The position numbers were made by a program, and so were the translations under genes. This document shows positions 16,463 to 23,566 of a DNA stretch of 38,759 nt, piece after piece. Each line of letters opens with the position of its first letter. The stretch's first letter is position 1. The notes beneath the pieces were generated by a model. That model had not been told where the DNA came from. It did no database searches and worked only from the letters and a program-made list of their open reading frames with translations. The stretch is from Dehalococcoidia bacterium. GTDB taxonomy: Bacteria; Chloroflexota; Dehalococcoidia; CAUJGQ01. Where the stretch lies: NCBI GenBank assembly GCA_035310145.1, contig DATGEL010000099.1, positions 1 through 38,759 on the forward strand. Reading direction: 5' to 3'.

Positions 16463-16582
16463 CGTGAATCCTGCGAATCCGCCGGGGCCGGCGTCGTTCC
16501 GGCCTCCTGGCTTGCACCGGCGTGCGCCGAGCGGTGGCTGCGCACGCCACTTCGCCGGCGCCCGCCCACCGTGCCCGCATCG

Positions 16583-17737
16583 CTATTGCCCGCCGCCGCG
16601 CAGGGCGCTGAGCAGGGCGGCCGCTTCGCCGGGCGTGATCTCGTGCCGCTCCACCATGTCGAGGATGCGCATCGTCTCTTCCTGCGACGGGCCCGGTGCG
16701 GGCCGCGAGGCCGTGGCCGTGCCCGCCGGCGCCGCTCCGGCCGTGTTCTCGGGACCGGCGCTCGGTCCACCCACGCCCGTCTCCGCGCTCGACGCCGCAT
16801 GGGAGTCCGCACGAGACTCCGATGCAATGCGGGCATCGGTGACCGAGACGTGATGCAGCGGCGTGGCCGGCGCCTCTTCGAGGCGGATGCGCACGGAGCC
16901 GAGCTCGCTGCTGACCTTCAAGTGGGCCGGCGCGTCTTCCGGACCCGGGCCGGCGCGGTTGTCGACGGAACCCAGCGAGACGTGGGTTTCGATGCGCACC
17001 GGCGCGTCGGGCGCCAGGCCCAGGCGCACGCTGCCCAGGCTCGTCTCCACGACATGGTTGCCCGAGAGCAACCGCAGGCCGTAGACGCGCAGGCTGCCGG
17101 CGCTGGCGCGCAGGCTGCTGTCGCCGGTCAGGCGGACGTCGGTTGCGTGAACAGCGCCCGCGTCGGTGCGCGCGTCCAGCGTGCCGGCGATGCGCTCCAG
17201 CTCGACTTTGCCGGCGCTGGAGGCGATGCGCATGCGTCCGTTGCAGTCGCTGACGCGCAGTTTGCCCGCGTCCGTGCGCAGGTCAAACTCGGAGTCGTGC
17301 AGATCGGCGACGCTCATGCGGCCGGCTTCGACGCGGGCCTGCAGCCGGATGCCCTGCGGCACGAACACTTCGAGTTGCAAGCCATTTTCGCGCACGCGCC
17401 AGGGGCGGAAGTCCACCGTCTGCCAGCTATGGCGTGGATGCACATCCACGGTGATGGCGCCGTCCTCGCCGCTGCCGATCTCGACCTGCTCTTCGTTGGC
17501 ACGGCGTCCGCGCAGCACCAGACGGGCGCGTTCGCCGGGCGCCACGGGTCGCACCGAGACGCTGATCATGCCGGCGTTCAGGCGCAGCGCCGGCGCCTCG
17601 CCGAACACCAGCTCACGTTCAATCGTTTCCACAGGCTCATCCTCATCGTCCGCCAGGTTCCAGCCGAAGCGGCCGGGACGGTCCAGCCGCTCCAACCGCC
17701 GGCCGAGCCGTTCGAGAAACTCTCCCAGGTCGTTCAT
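16583..17737 (-). CDS. DUF4097 beta-helix protein with C-terminal SHOCT-like module
   Basis: A 384-aa protein. The N-terminus (NDLGEFLERLGRRLERLDRPGRFGWN) is amphipathic and charged. Residues of about 45-290 are a repetitive DUF4097-type region with strand repeats such as GRMSVADLHDSEFDLRTDAGKLRVSD and AGAVHATDVRLTGDSSLRASAGSLRV. A Ser/Ala/Pro linker (about 300-355) leads to the C-terminal helices MRILDMVERHEITPGEAAALLSALRG. There is no signal peptide or membrane span, so it is probably cytoplasmic or membrane-associated. ATG 17737 follows GGAG within ATCGGAGAT, itself the end of a repeated leader unit. DUF4097 is often called a putative adhesin, but the lack of an export signal argues against that role here. 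Confidence 0.8.
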   Translation of the reverse strand: MNDLGEFLERLGRRLERLDRPGRFGWNLADDEDEPVETIERELVFGEAPALRLNAGMISVSVRPVAPGERARLVLRGRRANEEQVEIGSGEDGAITVDVHPRHSWQTVDFRPWRVRENGLQLEVFVPQGIRLQARVEAGRMSVADLHDSEFDLRTDAGKLRVSDCNGRMRIASSAGKVELERIAGTLDARTDAGAVHATDVRLTGDSSLRASAGSLRVYGLRLLSGNHVVETSLGSVRLGLAPDAPVRIETHVSLGSVDNRAGPGPEDAPAHLKVSSELGSVRIRLEEAPATPLHHVSVTDARIASESRADSHAASSAETGVGGPSAGPENTAGAAPAGTATASRPAPGPSQEETMRILDMVERHEITPGEAAALLSALRGGGQ

Positions 17738-17742
17738 TTCAG

Positions 17743-18001
17743 ATCTCCGATGGTTATAGGGGGCGCGCCCCTCTCACCCCCAAAAATGGTGACTGCGTGT
17801 GGATTTCACTGGTGGCCTTCACGGTCACCCCGGTATCTCCGATGGTCATAGGGGGCACGTCCACTCTCACCCCCGAATGTGACGCCGCCTACGGCCGATG
17901 CGATTTCGCGGCGGGGCTGCCGCGCTTGTTCGGGCGTCTCCGATGGTCCGAAGGGGAGGGCCCCTGCTCACCCCGAAACGGGGACTGTCGCTGCGATTTC
18001 G
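17743..18001 (-). repeat. Three degenerate tandem repeats in the leader of the DUF4097 gene
   Basis: Units lie at 17936-18001, 17834-17908 and 17743-17808, with a period of about 93-100 bases. Read on the minus strand each begins GAAATC, passes through GGGGTGAG, a variable segment and CCCC, and ends ACCATCGGAGA, which includes a Shine-Dalgarno-like GGAG. The last unit supplies the ribosome-binding site of the gene starting at 17737. The G run and C run on either side of the variable segment can pair in all three units. This covers nearly all of the 297-base gap between the DUF2089 and DUF4097 genes. The role is unknown; a repeated RNA element or a duplicated leader are both possible. Confidence 0.65.
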
Positions 18002-18034
18002 GCGCGGCTGGCATCGAGCCCGCGCCGCCCGCGC

Positions 18035-18427
18035 TTACAGCTCGCGCAGACGCTGCGCGGCTTCGGTGGCGCTGATGCTGCCGGCCGCAAGCTCGTCCAG
18101 GATCTGCTGGCGCTGCGGGCCGCGGCCGTTGGTCTCCGGCTCTTCCGGCGGCGGAGCGCCGGAGCTGTCGAAGCCCATCGCGGCCAGCAGCTCGTTCAGG
18201 CGGGCGACGACGGTCGGATAGGAGACGCCCAGCTCGTCCTCGACGTCTTTGATCTTGCCGCGGCGCTTGATGAACACCTCGGCGAAGGCGAGCTGATCGC
18301 GATTCAGCCGCTGCCAGGCGCCGAGGCTGAACACGCCCTCGACCGCCGTGCCGCAGTTGTCGCAATGCAACCGGGTGACCCGCGGCTCCTGGCCGCAGAC
18401 CGGGCACTGCGTCGGAACGGGATGCAT
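18035..18427 (-). CDS. DUF2089 family regulator (zinc ribbon plus HTH)
   Basis: A 130-aa protein, the usual size for the family. The zinc ribbon uses Cys8, Cys11, Cys22 and Cys25 (CPVC...CDNC). Residues of about 38-82 form a helix-turn-helix-like segment (RDQLAFAEVFIKRRGKIKDVEDELGVSYPTVVARLNELL). After a Pro/Glu linker, the last 25 residues (ILDELAAGSISATEAAQRLREL) repeat the SHOCT-like hairpin found in the next two genes. It is probably a DNA-binding regulator of its own operon. ATG 18427 follows a near-perfect AAGGAGGTGA. A perfect 18-base palindrome lies 45 bases upstream and is the likely operator. Confidence 0.88.
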   Translation of the reverse strand: MHPVPTQCPVCGQEPRVTRLHCDNCGTAVEGVFSLGAWQRLNRDQLAFAEVFIKRRGKIKDVEDELGVSYPTVVARLNELLAAMGFDSSGAPPPEEPETNGRGPQRQQILDELAAGSISATEAAQRLREL

Positions 18428-18471
18428 CGCTCACCTCCTTCACACTAGTCATCTTCAATCCGATCGTGAAG

Positions 18472-18489
18472 AAAGTCAATATTGACTTT
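18472..18489. promoter_or_regulatory. Perfect 18-bp palindrome, putative operator of the DUF2089 operon
   Basis: AAAGTCAATATTGACTTT is a perfect inverted repeat in an A/T-rich island of a GC-rich region. It lies 45 bases upstream of the DUF2089 start. The half-site contains TTGACT, which could be a -35 box on the minus strand, although no good -10 is visible 16-18 bases downstream. Binding by the DUF2089 protein itself is an inference. Confidence 0.6.
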
Positions 18490-18559
18490 AAGAATATCCA
18501 GCGAAATCTTGGAGCCGCACGGTGGCGCCGTTGTCGGCATGCCGAGGCCGCCAGCCGCA

Positions 18560-19837
18560 TCAGGGGCGCCGTGTGCCTTCGACGGCCGCCGGCTCGCCCG
18601 GCCTGCCGATGATCAGGCGCACGCCGCGATCGTAGGTCAGGTAGTTCCAGCTCCAGTTCACCAGCACGAGCAGGCGATTGCGGAAGCCGATCAGGATCAC
18701 GATGTGCAGCGCCAACCACATCAGCCAGGCGATGAAGCCGGTGAGGGCGAGCGGGCCGACCTGTGCCACGGCCGCGTTGCGCCCGATCGTGGCCATGATC
18801 CCCTTGTCGCGGTACACGAACGGCCGCGGCGGCTCGCGGCGCAGGTCGCGGGCGATGTTGTCCGCCGCGCTCGCGGCGCCCTGTATCGCCACCTGCGCCA
18901 GCATCGGCAGCGGCTCGCCACCCGCGCCGGCGATCGACATATCGCCGATGCAGAAGACCTCGGGGTGGTCCTTCAACCGCAGGCAGCCATCGACTTCGAT
19001 GCGGCCGGACTTTCCTTTGGGCGCCGGCACGCCGGCCACGAGGTCCGCGGCGCGCACGCCGGCCGCCCACATCACCGTGCCCGTGCGGATCTCGCCGCCG
19101 CCGCGCAGCCGCAGCAGCGCTCCGTCAAGGCTCTCCACGGCGGTGTTCAGCCGCACCTCGACGCCCTTTTTGCGCAGCGCCCGCAGGCCGTAGCGGCGCA
19201 GTCGCGGCTTGAAGGCGCTGAGCAGGCTCTCCGTCGCCTCGATCAGGATCACGCGCGCCGGCGCCAGCTCCTGGCCGGGGAAGTCGTGGCGCAGCGTGTG
19301 GCGGATCAGTTCTTGCAACGCCCCGGCGAACTCCACGCCGGTTGGCCCGCCGCCGACCACCACGAAGGTGAGCAGCATCGCGCGGCGCGCGGCATCGTGT
19401 TCCCAGGCGGCCTCTTCGAAGCGGCGCAGCACGTGGTTGCGCAGCGCCAGGGCCTCGTCGATGTCCTTCAGCCCCAGCGCCTGCCGGCGCACGGTGTCGA
19501 TGCCGAAGAAGTTGCTCGTGCTGCCCGCGGCAAGGATCAGGTAGTCGTAGTCGAGCGCACCGGCAGAGGTCCGCACCGTCCTCGCGTCGAGATCCACGCC
19601 CGTCACCTCGGTCACACGGAAGCGCAGGTTGCGGGCGCGGCCCAGGATCGGCCGCACGGCGTGCGCGATCTCCTCTGGCTCCAGGCCCGCGGTGGCGACC
19701 TGGTAGAGCAGCGGCGTGAAGGTGTGATAGTTGTGCCGATCGAGCAAGGTGACGGTAACCGGCAGCCGGCGCAGCCGCTTGGCTGCGTTCAGGCCGCCGA
19801 AGCCCGCGCCGACGATCAGCACCCGCGATCGCGCCAT
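18560..19837 (-). CDS. ndh: Type II NADH dehydrogenase (NDH-2)
   Basis: A 425-aa flavoprotein that passes electrons from NADH to quinone at the membrane without pumping protons. The FAD-binding motif GAGFGG lies at residues 10-15, the NADH-binding motif VVVGGGPTGVEFAG near 165-180, and the C-terminal FAD motif FCIGDM near 300. The conserved HNYHTFTPLLYQVATAGLEPEEIAHAVR segment is typical of NDH-2. A hydrophobic stretch near the C-terminus (FIAWLMWLALHIVILIGF) fits membrane attachment. ATG 19837 follows GGGAGGG; the 15-residue upstream extension lacks support. It lies 93 bases downstream of an XRE/MmyB-type regulator on the same strand, which may control it. Confidence 0.9.
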   Translation of the reverse strand: MARSRVLIVGAGFGGLNAAKRLRRLPVTVTLLDRHNYHTFTPLLYQVATAGLEPEEIAHAVRPILGRARNLRFRVTEVTGVDLDARTVRTSAGALDYDYLILAAGSTSNFFGIDTVRRQALGLKDIDEALALRNHVLRRFEEAAWEHDAARRAMLLTFVVVGGGPTGVEFAGALQELIRHTLRHDFPGQELAPARVILIEATESLLSAFKPRLRRYGLRALRKKGVEVRLNTAVESLDGALLRLRGGGEIRTGTVMWAAGVRAADLVAGVPAPKGKSGRIEVDGCLRLKDHPEVFCIGDMSIAGAGGEPLPMLAQVAIQGAASAADNIARDLRREPPRPFVYRDKGIMATIGRNAAVAQVGPLALTGFIAWLMWLALHIVILIGFRNRLLVLVNWSWNYLTYDRGVRLIIGRPGEPAAVEGTRRP

Positions 19838-19930
19838 CGCTCCCTCCCTGCTGTCCTGCAGGCGCGATAGCCTGCGCCTCAATCATGCCGGCCATGCGCA
19901 TCCGGCACATCCTCCTGCCGGCAGCGGCGC

Positions 19931-20725
19931 TCAGCCCCTTCCTCCCTGCTCGGCGCGCAACTGTTCGAGCGCGGCGGCGCTGGCGCGGTCGGCGGGCAGA
20001 AAGACCAGCAGGCGCGGCTCTCGCTGCTGCGCGAACGCGGCCAGCAGCCACGCCAGCCAGAGCGGGCCGAAGCGCCGGTGCTGCAGACCGAGGAGGCGCG
20101 CGGCCGGGTCGAGATCTGCCCGTGCCGACCGGTAGAGCGAGGCGAAGCCGGGCAGCGTGCGCAGCTCGCGCAGCGTCTGCTGCAGCGCGGGATCGTGCGC
20201 GAGGCTGCGTGTCTCCCGCTTGAAGCGGGCCACCAGCGCCGGCGCCGCCTCGTCCCAGTTGAGCACGCGCGACCGCAGCTCGCGCGCGCAGAGCAGGCGC
20301 AGCAGGTTTGAGCTTTCGACCGGCAGCCGCGCCGGGTAGACCTCAAACGCCGCCGGCAGCAGCCCGTTCCAGTCCAGCAAGCTCCAGCACGGGTCGAGGA
20401 CCAGCGCCGGATACGGCTGCGTCCGTGCGAACGCCGAGGCCAGGGCGGTGGCCGGCTCGCTGACGACCGGCGCGGAGGCCGGCGGCGCCGCACCGGCGGC
20501 GGCGAACAGACCGGCGCGGGTTTCCTCGGTCAACGCCAATGCCGCCGCCAGCGAGGCCAGCATCGCGGCACGCGGGTGTGCGCGGTCGCCGCTCTCCAGC
20601 ATCTCGACGTACTGGCGCGTGCAGCCGGCCCGCGCGGCCAACGCGGCACGGCTCAGTCCGTGCGCCTCCCGCGCCGCACGCAGGACGCTGCCGAGAGCCG
20701 AGAGTGCCGCTGCCGCTTCGGCCAT
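19931..20725 (-). CDS. XRE-family regulator with MmyB-like ligand-binding domain
   Basis: A 264-aa regulator. Residues of about 8-65 are an XRE helix-turn-helix (LGSVLRAAREAHGLSRAALAARAGCTRQYVEMLESGDRAHP). Residues of about 90-255 match the MmyB-like PAS-type ligand-binding domain: NGLLPAAFEVYPA, LLRLLCARELRSRVLNWDEAAPALVARFKRE and FGPLWLAWLL. Members usually sense a small molecule, perhaps a fatty acid, and act on a nearby oxidoreductase gene. Here the next same-strand gene is NDH-2, 93 bases away, so that is the first candidate target. ATG 20725 has only a weak ribosome-binding site. Confidence 0.85.
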   Translation of the reverse strand: MAEAAAALSALGSVLRAAREAHGLSRAALAARAGCTRQYVEMLESGDRAHPRAAMLASLAAALALTEETRAGLFAAAGAAPPASAPVVSEPATALASAFARTQPYPALVLDPCWSLLDWNGLLPAAFEVYPARLPVESSNLLRLLCARELRSRVLNWDEAAPALVARFKRETRSLAHDPALQQTLRELRTLPGFASLYRSARADLDPAARLLGLQHRRFGPLWLAWLLAAFAQQREPRLLVFLPADRASAAALEQLRAEQGGRG

Positions 20726-20862
20726 CGCCGCTTCGTCGGGCGCCGTTGCCGCGTCTCAGGCGTGGCGCACCGCTCGCAGTATAGCCACACGCCGCATCCG
20801 CACACAGCCGTAGGTTCGGAATCCGTCGTGCGTTGTTCGTGGTTCGTTGAATGAAGCGGGAA

Positions 20863-20871
20863 TGCTATGCT
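20863..20871 (+). promoter_or_regulatory. Extended -10 promoter candidate for the CDGSH gene
   Basis: TGCTATGCT at 20863-20871 matches an extended -10 (TGnTATnnT). The -35 region (about TTCGTT) is weak, as is common for extended -10 promoters. It would place the transcript start about 50 bases before the CDGSH start codon. Confidence 0.38.
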
Positions 20872-20929
20872 GTGGCGGCGCCGGGGCCGGCCGGCGCCGT
20901 GGATACGATGCGCGAATCGGGGGCGAGCG

Positions 20930-21142
20930 ATGGCAGATGAGACGCGCGTGGTGGTGCGGCCCAACGGACCGTACATCATCGAAGGCCCGCTGACGGTCGT
21001 AGACATCGAAGGCAAGGAATACAAGAGCGACCGCCCGCGCATCGCGCTCTGCCGCTGCGGAGGCTCCGGCAACAAGCCGTTCTGCGACGGCAGCCACCAG
21101 CGCAACGGCTTCGAGGCGCCCTCGGCTGCCCCCGGTGGCTAG
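20930..21142 (+). CDS. CDGSH iron-sulfur domain protein
   Basis: A 70-aa protein. The motif CRCGGSGNKPFCDGSH (about residues 41-56) supplies the three Cys and one His ligands of a CDGSH 2Fe-2S cluster. The N-terminal part (VVVRPNGPYIIEGPLTVVDIEG) is the strand-rich half common to bacterial single-domain members. The family is linked to redox and iron-sulfur handling; no specific reaction is known for this subtype. ATG 20930 was taken because the product then begins at the conserved strand; the frame upstream codes for a basic run only. It is followed after 61 bases by a Cys-rich membrane protein gene and may share its transcript, which ends at the terminator at 21662. Confidence 0.88.
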   Translation: MADETRVVVRPNGPYIIEGPLTVVDIEGKEYKSDRPRIALCRCGGSGNKPFCDGSHQRNGFEAPSAAPGG

Positions 21143-21203
21143 CCGGCGCCGCCTGACCGTGCGCAAGGGCCGGGCCAACCTTGCTTGAAAGGAACACACG
21201 CAC

Positions 21204-21632
21204 GTGGCCGTCAGCGAAGCCCGCTTGAGCCGCCGGCAGCAACGCCGCGCGGCGAATGGCCGCCCGGCGGCGCCGACGCTGGGCTGTGCCGTGGCCGGCT
21301 GCGAGGCGCCGGGCGCCGTGCCCTGCGCCAGCTGCCGGCGAACGCTGTGCCGCCGCCACGCGGGGTCTCTGCACGAGTCGGGTCCGGCGCGCCTGGCCCG
21401 TGCAAGCGGCGGGGCGCCCGCCGTGCGTTGCGCCCTCTGCCGGCTCGAAGAGCGGCGGCGGGGACAAGCCGTAGTGCGGCGTCTGTGGTGGGGGGCGGCC
21501 GGCGCCGGCTTCGCGCTGATCATCGCCATCGCCTTCCGCTCCAATCCGAAGCAGGGCGTGGCGCTCGCCGGGCTGGCGGTGCTGATCGTGCTGCTGGCGC
21601 TGATCTACGACCGCGTCATGCGCCGCCACTGA
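21204..21632 (+). CDS. Cys/His-rich two-helix membrane protein, unknown function
   Basis: A 142-aa protein. GTG 21204 follows AAAGGA, at a slightly long distance. Residues of about 27-80 hold a zinc-binding-like array, GCAVAGCEAPGAVPCASCRRTLCRRHAG then CALC, similar in spacing to B-box or treble-clef fingers. Two hydrophobic segments follow at about 93-110 (LWWGAAGAGFALIIAIAF) and 117-137 (GVALAGLAVLIVLLALIYD). The zinc part probably faces the cytoplasm, given the basic flanks. Its place after the CDGSH gene suggests shared expression but gives no function. Confidence 0.7.
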   Translation: MAVSEARLSRRQQRRAANGRPAAPTLGCAVAGCEAPGAVPCASCRRTLCRRHAGSLHESGPARLARASGGAPAVRCALCRLEERRRGQAVVRRLWWGAAGAGFALIIAIAFRSNPKQGVALAGLAVLIVLLALIYDRVMRRH

Positions 21633-21661
21633 GGGAAGCCGCAGTTCCAGCCAAACGACGA

Positions 21662-21693
21662 AGACGGCCCGCGTCGCAGCGACGGGGCCGTCT
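21662..21693 (+). terminator. Intrinsic terminator of the CDGSH transcript
   Basis: Nine outer pairs (21662-21670 with 21685-21693) and five inner pairs (21672-21676 with 21680-21684), with one bulged G and a three-base loop, are followed by GTTTGTGTCTTG. It lies between convergent genes, 29 bases after one stop and 28 bases before the end of tatA. Confidence 0.75.
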
Positions 21694-21721
21694 GTTTGTG
21701 TCTTGTCGCCCGCTGAAGGCG

Positions 21722-22138
21722 TTAGCCGCCGCGGTACTCCGGCGCGGTGCCGTTGCTGGAGGCGCTTGGCGCCTGCGGCGTCTCAGGCCGGTACTCCGTG
21801 GGGGCGTACTCCATGCGCCGTTGCGGCTCCGCGGCGGGCGCCACGGGCGGGGCAGCCTGCGCGGGCGGCACATAGGCCGGCGTCGGCGGCTGCGGCGCGG
21901 CGGCGTAGCCGCTCACCGGCGGCTGGGGAACGCTGTAGCCGGCGGTGGGACCGGCCGGCGGCGTCTGGGCCGCCTTGCGGGCGGCGCTGATTTCGTCGTC
22001 GCGGCCGGCTTCCTTCTTGAACTCGCGGATGCTCTTGCCGAGGGCGCCGCCGACATCGCCAAGCTTGTTGGCGCCGAACAGCAGCACGATCACGACGATC
22101 AGCAGTATGAGATGCACAGGATTGGCAAAAAAGTCCAT
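21722..22138 (-). CDS. tatA: Twin-arginine translocase subunit TatA
   Basis: A 138-aa protein. It opens with a short N-terminus and a membrane helix (VHLILLIVVIVLLFGANKL), then the hinge and amphipathic helix GDVGGALGKSIREFKKEAG, the hallmark of TatA/TatE. TatA forms the pore-like part of the Tat system, which exports folded, often cofactor-bearing proteins. The C-terminal tail (about 75 residues) is rich in Pro, Ala and Tyr and longer than usual. ATG 22138 follows GAGGAG; the upstream in-frame codons are not TatA-like. There are no tatB or tatC genes nearby, so those subunits must be elsewhere. Confidence 0.9.
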   Translation of the reverse strand: MDFFANPVHLILLIVVIVLLFGANKLGDVGGALGKSIREFKKEAGRDDEISAARKAAQTPPAGPTAGYSVPQPPVSGYAAAPQPPTPAYVPPAQAAPPVAPAAEPQRRMEYAPTEYRPETPQAPSASSNGTAPEYRGG

Positions 22139-22340
22139 CGCAAACCGCTCCTCTTCGACCCCGCGCCCCCGGCGATCGTTCGCTTCCGGCGCCGCACTCC
22201 GGCTGGATCGTAGCACGCGCCCATACGCGAATCAACGCGAGCGTGACGTGCGCGTCGTCCCCGTCACGCCCCGGTGTGTGGCATCGGCATCCTACCACGC
22301 TTCTCATGGTTATACGCGGGCAAGGGTGGCCACGGTTCAC

Positions 22341-23351
22341 TCAGCCGCGGAGTTTCTGCATGACGGCGGCCACACGATCGGGAAAGTCGCGCTTCCAGGT
22401 CAACGGCTGCGGAATCACGTGCCACAGCCGCGGAAAGCCTTCGCGCACGCGCCGCAAACCGTTCGCCACCTGCGCCACGTCGCCGGCAAGCGCGAACCAG
22501 CCGGCGACTTCGGGCGTGACGAACGCCGTCAGCGCCGCTGCCGCGGGCACGTCTTCGGCGTGCACGATATCGGGGTAGACCTGCGCCGCCAGCGCCTGGA
22601 TCGGCGGGCCGTTCCAGGCGAAGCCGGGCCTTTGCCAACTTTGCGCGGTCAGCTCATAGAAGCCGGCGGCGACGATGCGCGCCTGGGCGGCGGCCCAGTC
22701 CGCATCATCTTCAAGCAGCGTGTGCACGACCGCGCCGAAGCGCAGGGCGGCGGGATTGCGGCCGGCCTCGCGGGCGCCCGCCTCGGCCGCATCCGCCAGC
22801 GCGTTGAGATTCGCCGGATGCAGGCCGCAGCGCAGCACGATCACATCGGCGGCGGCGCCGGCGGCCTTCGCGGCGCGCGGGCCGCTGGCCGCGCCCCAGA
22901 TCTCGGCCTTGCCGCGCGTGCCCAGCCGCCGCGCCGGCAGCCGCGAACCGAGGTCCGGCGCCTCACCTTCGAGCAGCCGGCGCACGAGCTGCATCGTCGC
23001 GCGCACCTCCCCGACTTTCGCCTGCCGCTCGCCGATCGTGGAGACGGCCGTGTCGCCCGCGCCGATGCCGACCGCCGCGCGGCCGGGGCCGATCACGCCC
23101 AGCGTGGCGGCGGCGCTGGCCAGCGTCACCGGGTGGCGGGTGATCGGATTGGCGAGCAGCGGACCGGCGCGCAGCCGCTCGGTCGCCTGCAGGGTGAGCG
23201 CGGCGAGGATAAAGGCGTCCGGTCGGAGCAGGTGCGAGTCGGGAAACCAGGCGTAATCGAAGCCCAGCGCCTCCTCGCGGCGGACGGTGTCCGACAACTG
23301 CTTTGCCGAGCCGAACGGCCGCCGATTGAGACCGAAGGTCAGATCATCCAC
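22341..23351 (-). CDS. Luciferase-like (LLM) F420-dependent-type oxidoreductase
   Basis: A TIM-barrel flavin/F420 oxidoreductase of the luciferase-like monooxygenase family, 336 aa from GTG 23351. The start gives DDLTFGLNRRPFGSAKQL, a normal family beginning; ATG 23399 would add 16 residues but has no ribosome-binding site, so the start is uncertain. Diagnostic pieces are EALGFDYAWFPDSH, NPITRHPVTLASAAATLGVIGPGRAAVGIGAGD and IWGAASGPRAAKAAGAAADVIVL, resembling the 5,10-methylene-H4MPT reductase-like branch that uses coenzyme F420. The substrate is unknown. Whether F420 or FMN is used cannot be decided from the sequence. It is divergent from an ArsB-like transporter gene. Confidence 0.82.
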   Translation of the reverse strand: MDDLTFGLNRRPFGSAKQLSDTVRREEALGFDYAWFPDSHLLRPDAFILAALTLQATERLRAGPLLANPITRHPVTLASAAATLGVIGPGRAAVGIGAGDTAVSTIGERQAKVGEVRATMQLVRRLLEGEAPDLGSRLPARRLGTRGKAEIWGAASGPRAAKAAGAAADVIVLRCGLHPANLNALADAAEAGAREAGRNPAALRFGAVVHTLLEDDADWAAAQARIVAAGFYELTAQSWQRPGFAWNGPPIQALAAQVYPDIVHAEDVPAAAALTAFVTPEVAGWFALAGDVAQVANGLRRVREGFPRLWHVIPQPLTWKRDFPDRVAAVMQKLRG

Positions 23352-23566
23352 GCCTGCCCGCTCCGCCGCCGGCGTCTGCCTGCCGGCCGCGAGCAGCATA
23401 CGGCCCGCGGGGCGGCTGGGGGAACGGTTTTCCGTGCCGGCCCCGGAGCGCTCCAGACCCGGTCGCCCCGCGCCCGTCGTGCAACGAGTGGGAGAGGGGT
23501 ATGTGACATGAGGTGAGGGCCGCACGGTAGGCTGTGCTCAGGCCCCGTCCCAGCATCGGAGCATAC

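Noticed and set aside
17743-18001. CRISPR-like array
   Set aside because: Only three units, strongly diverged and each longer than CRISPR repeats, with no cas genes. It was kept as a leader repeat.
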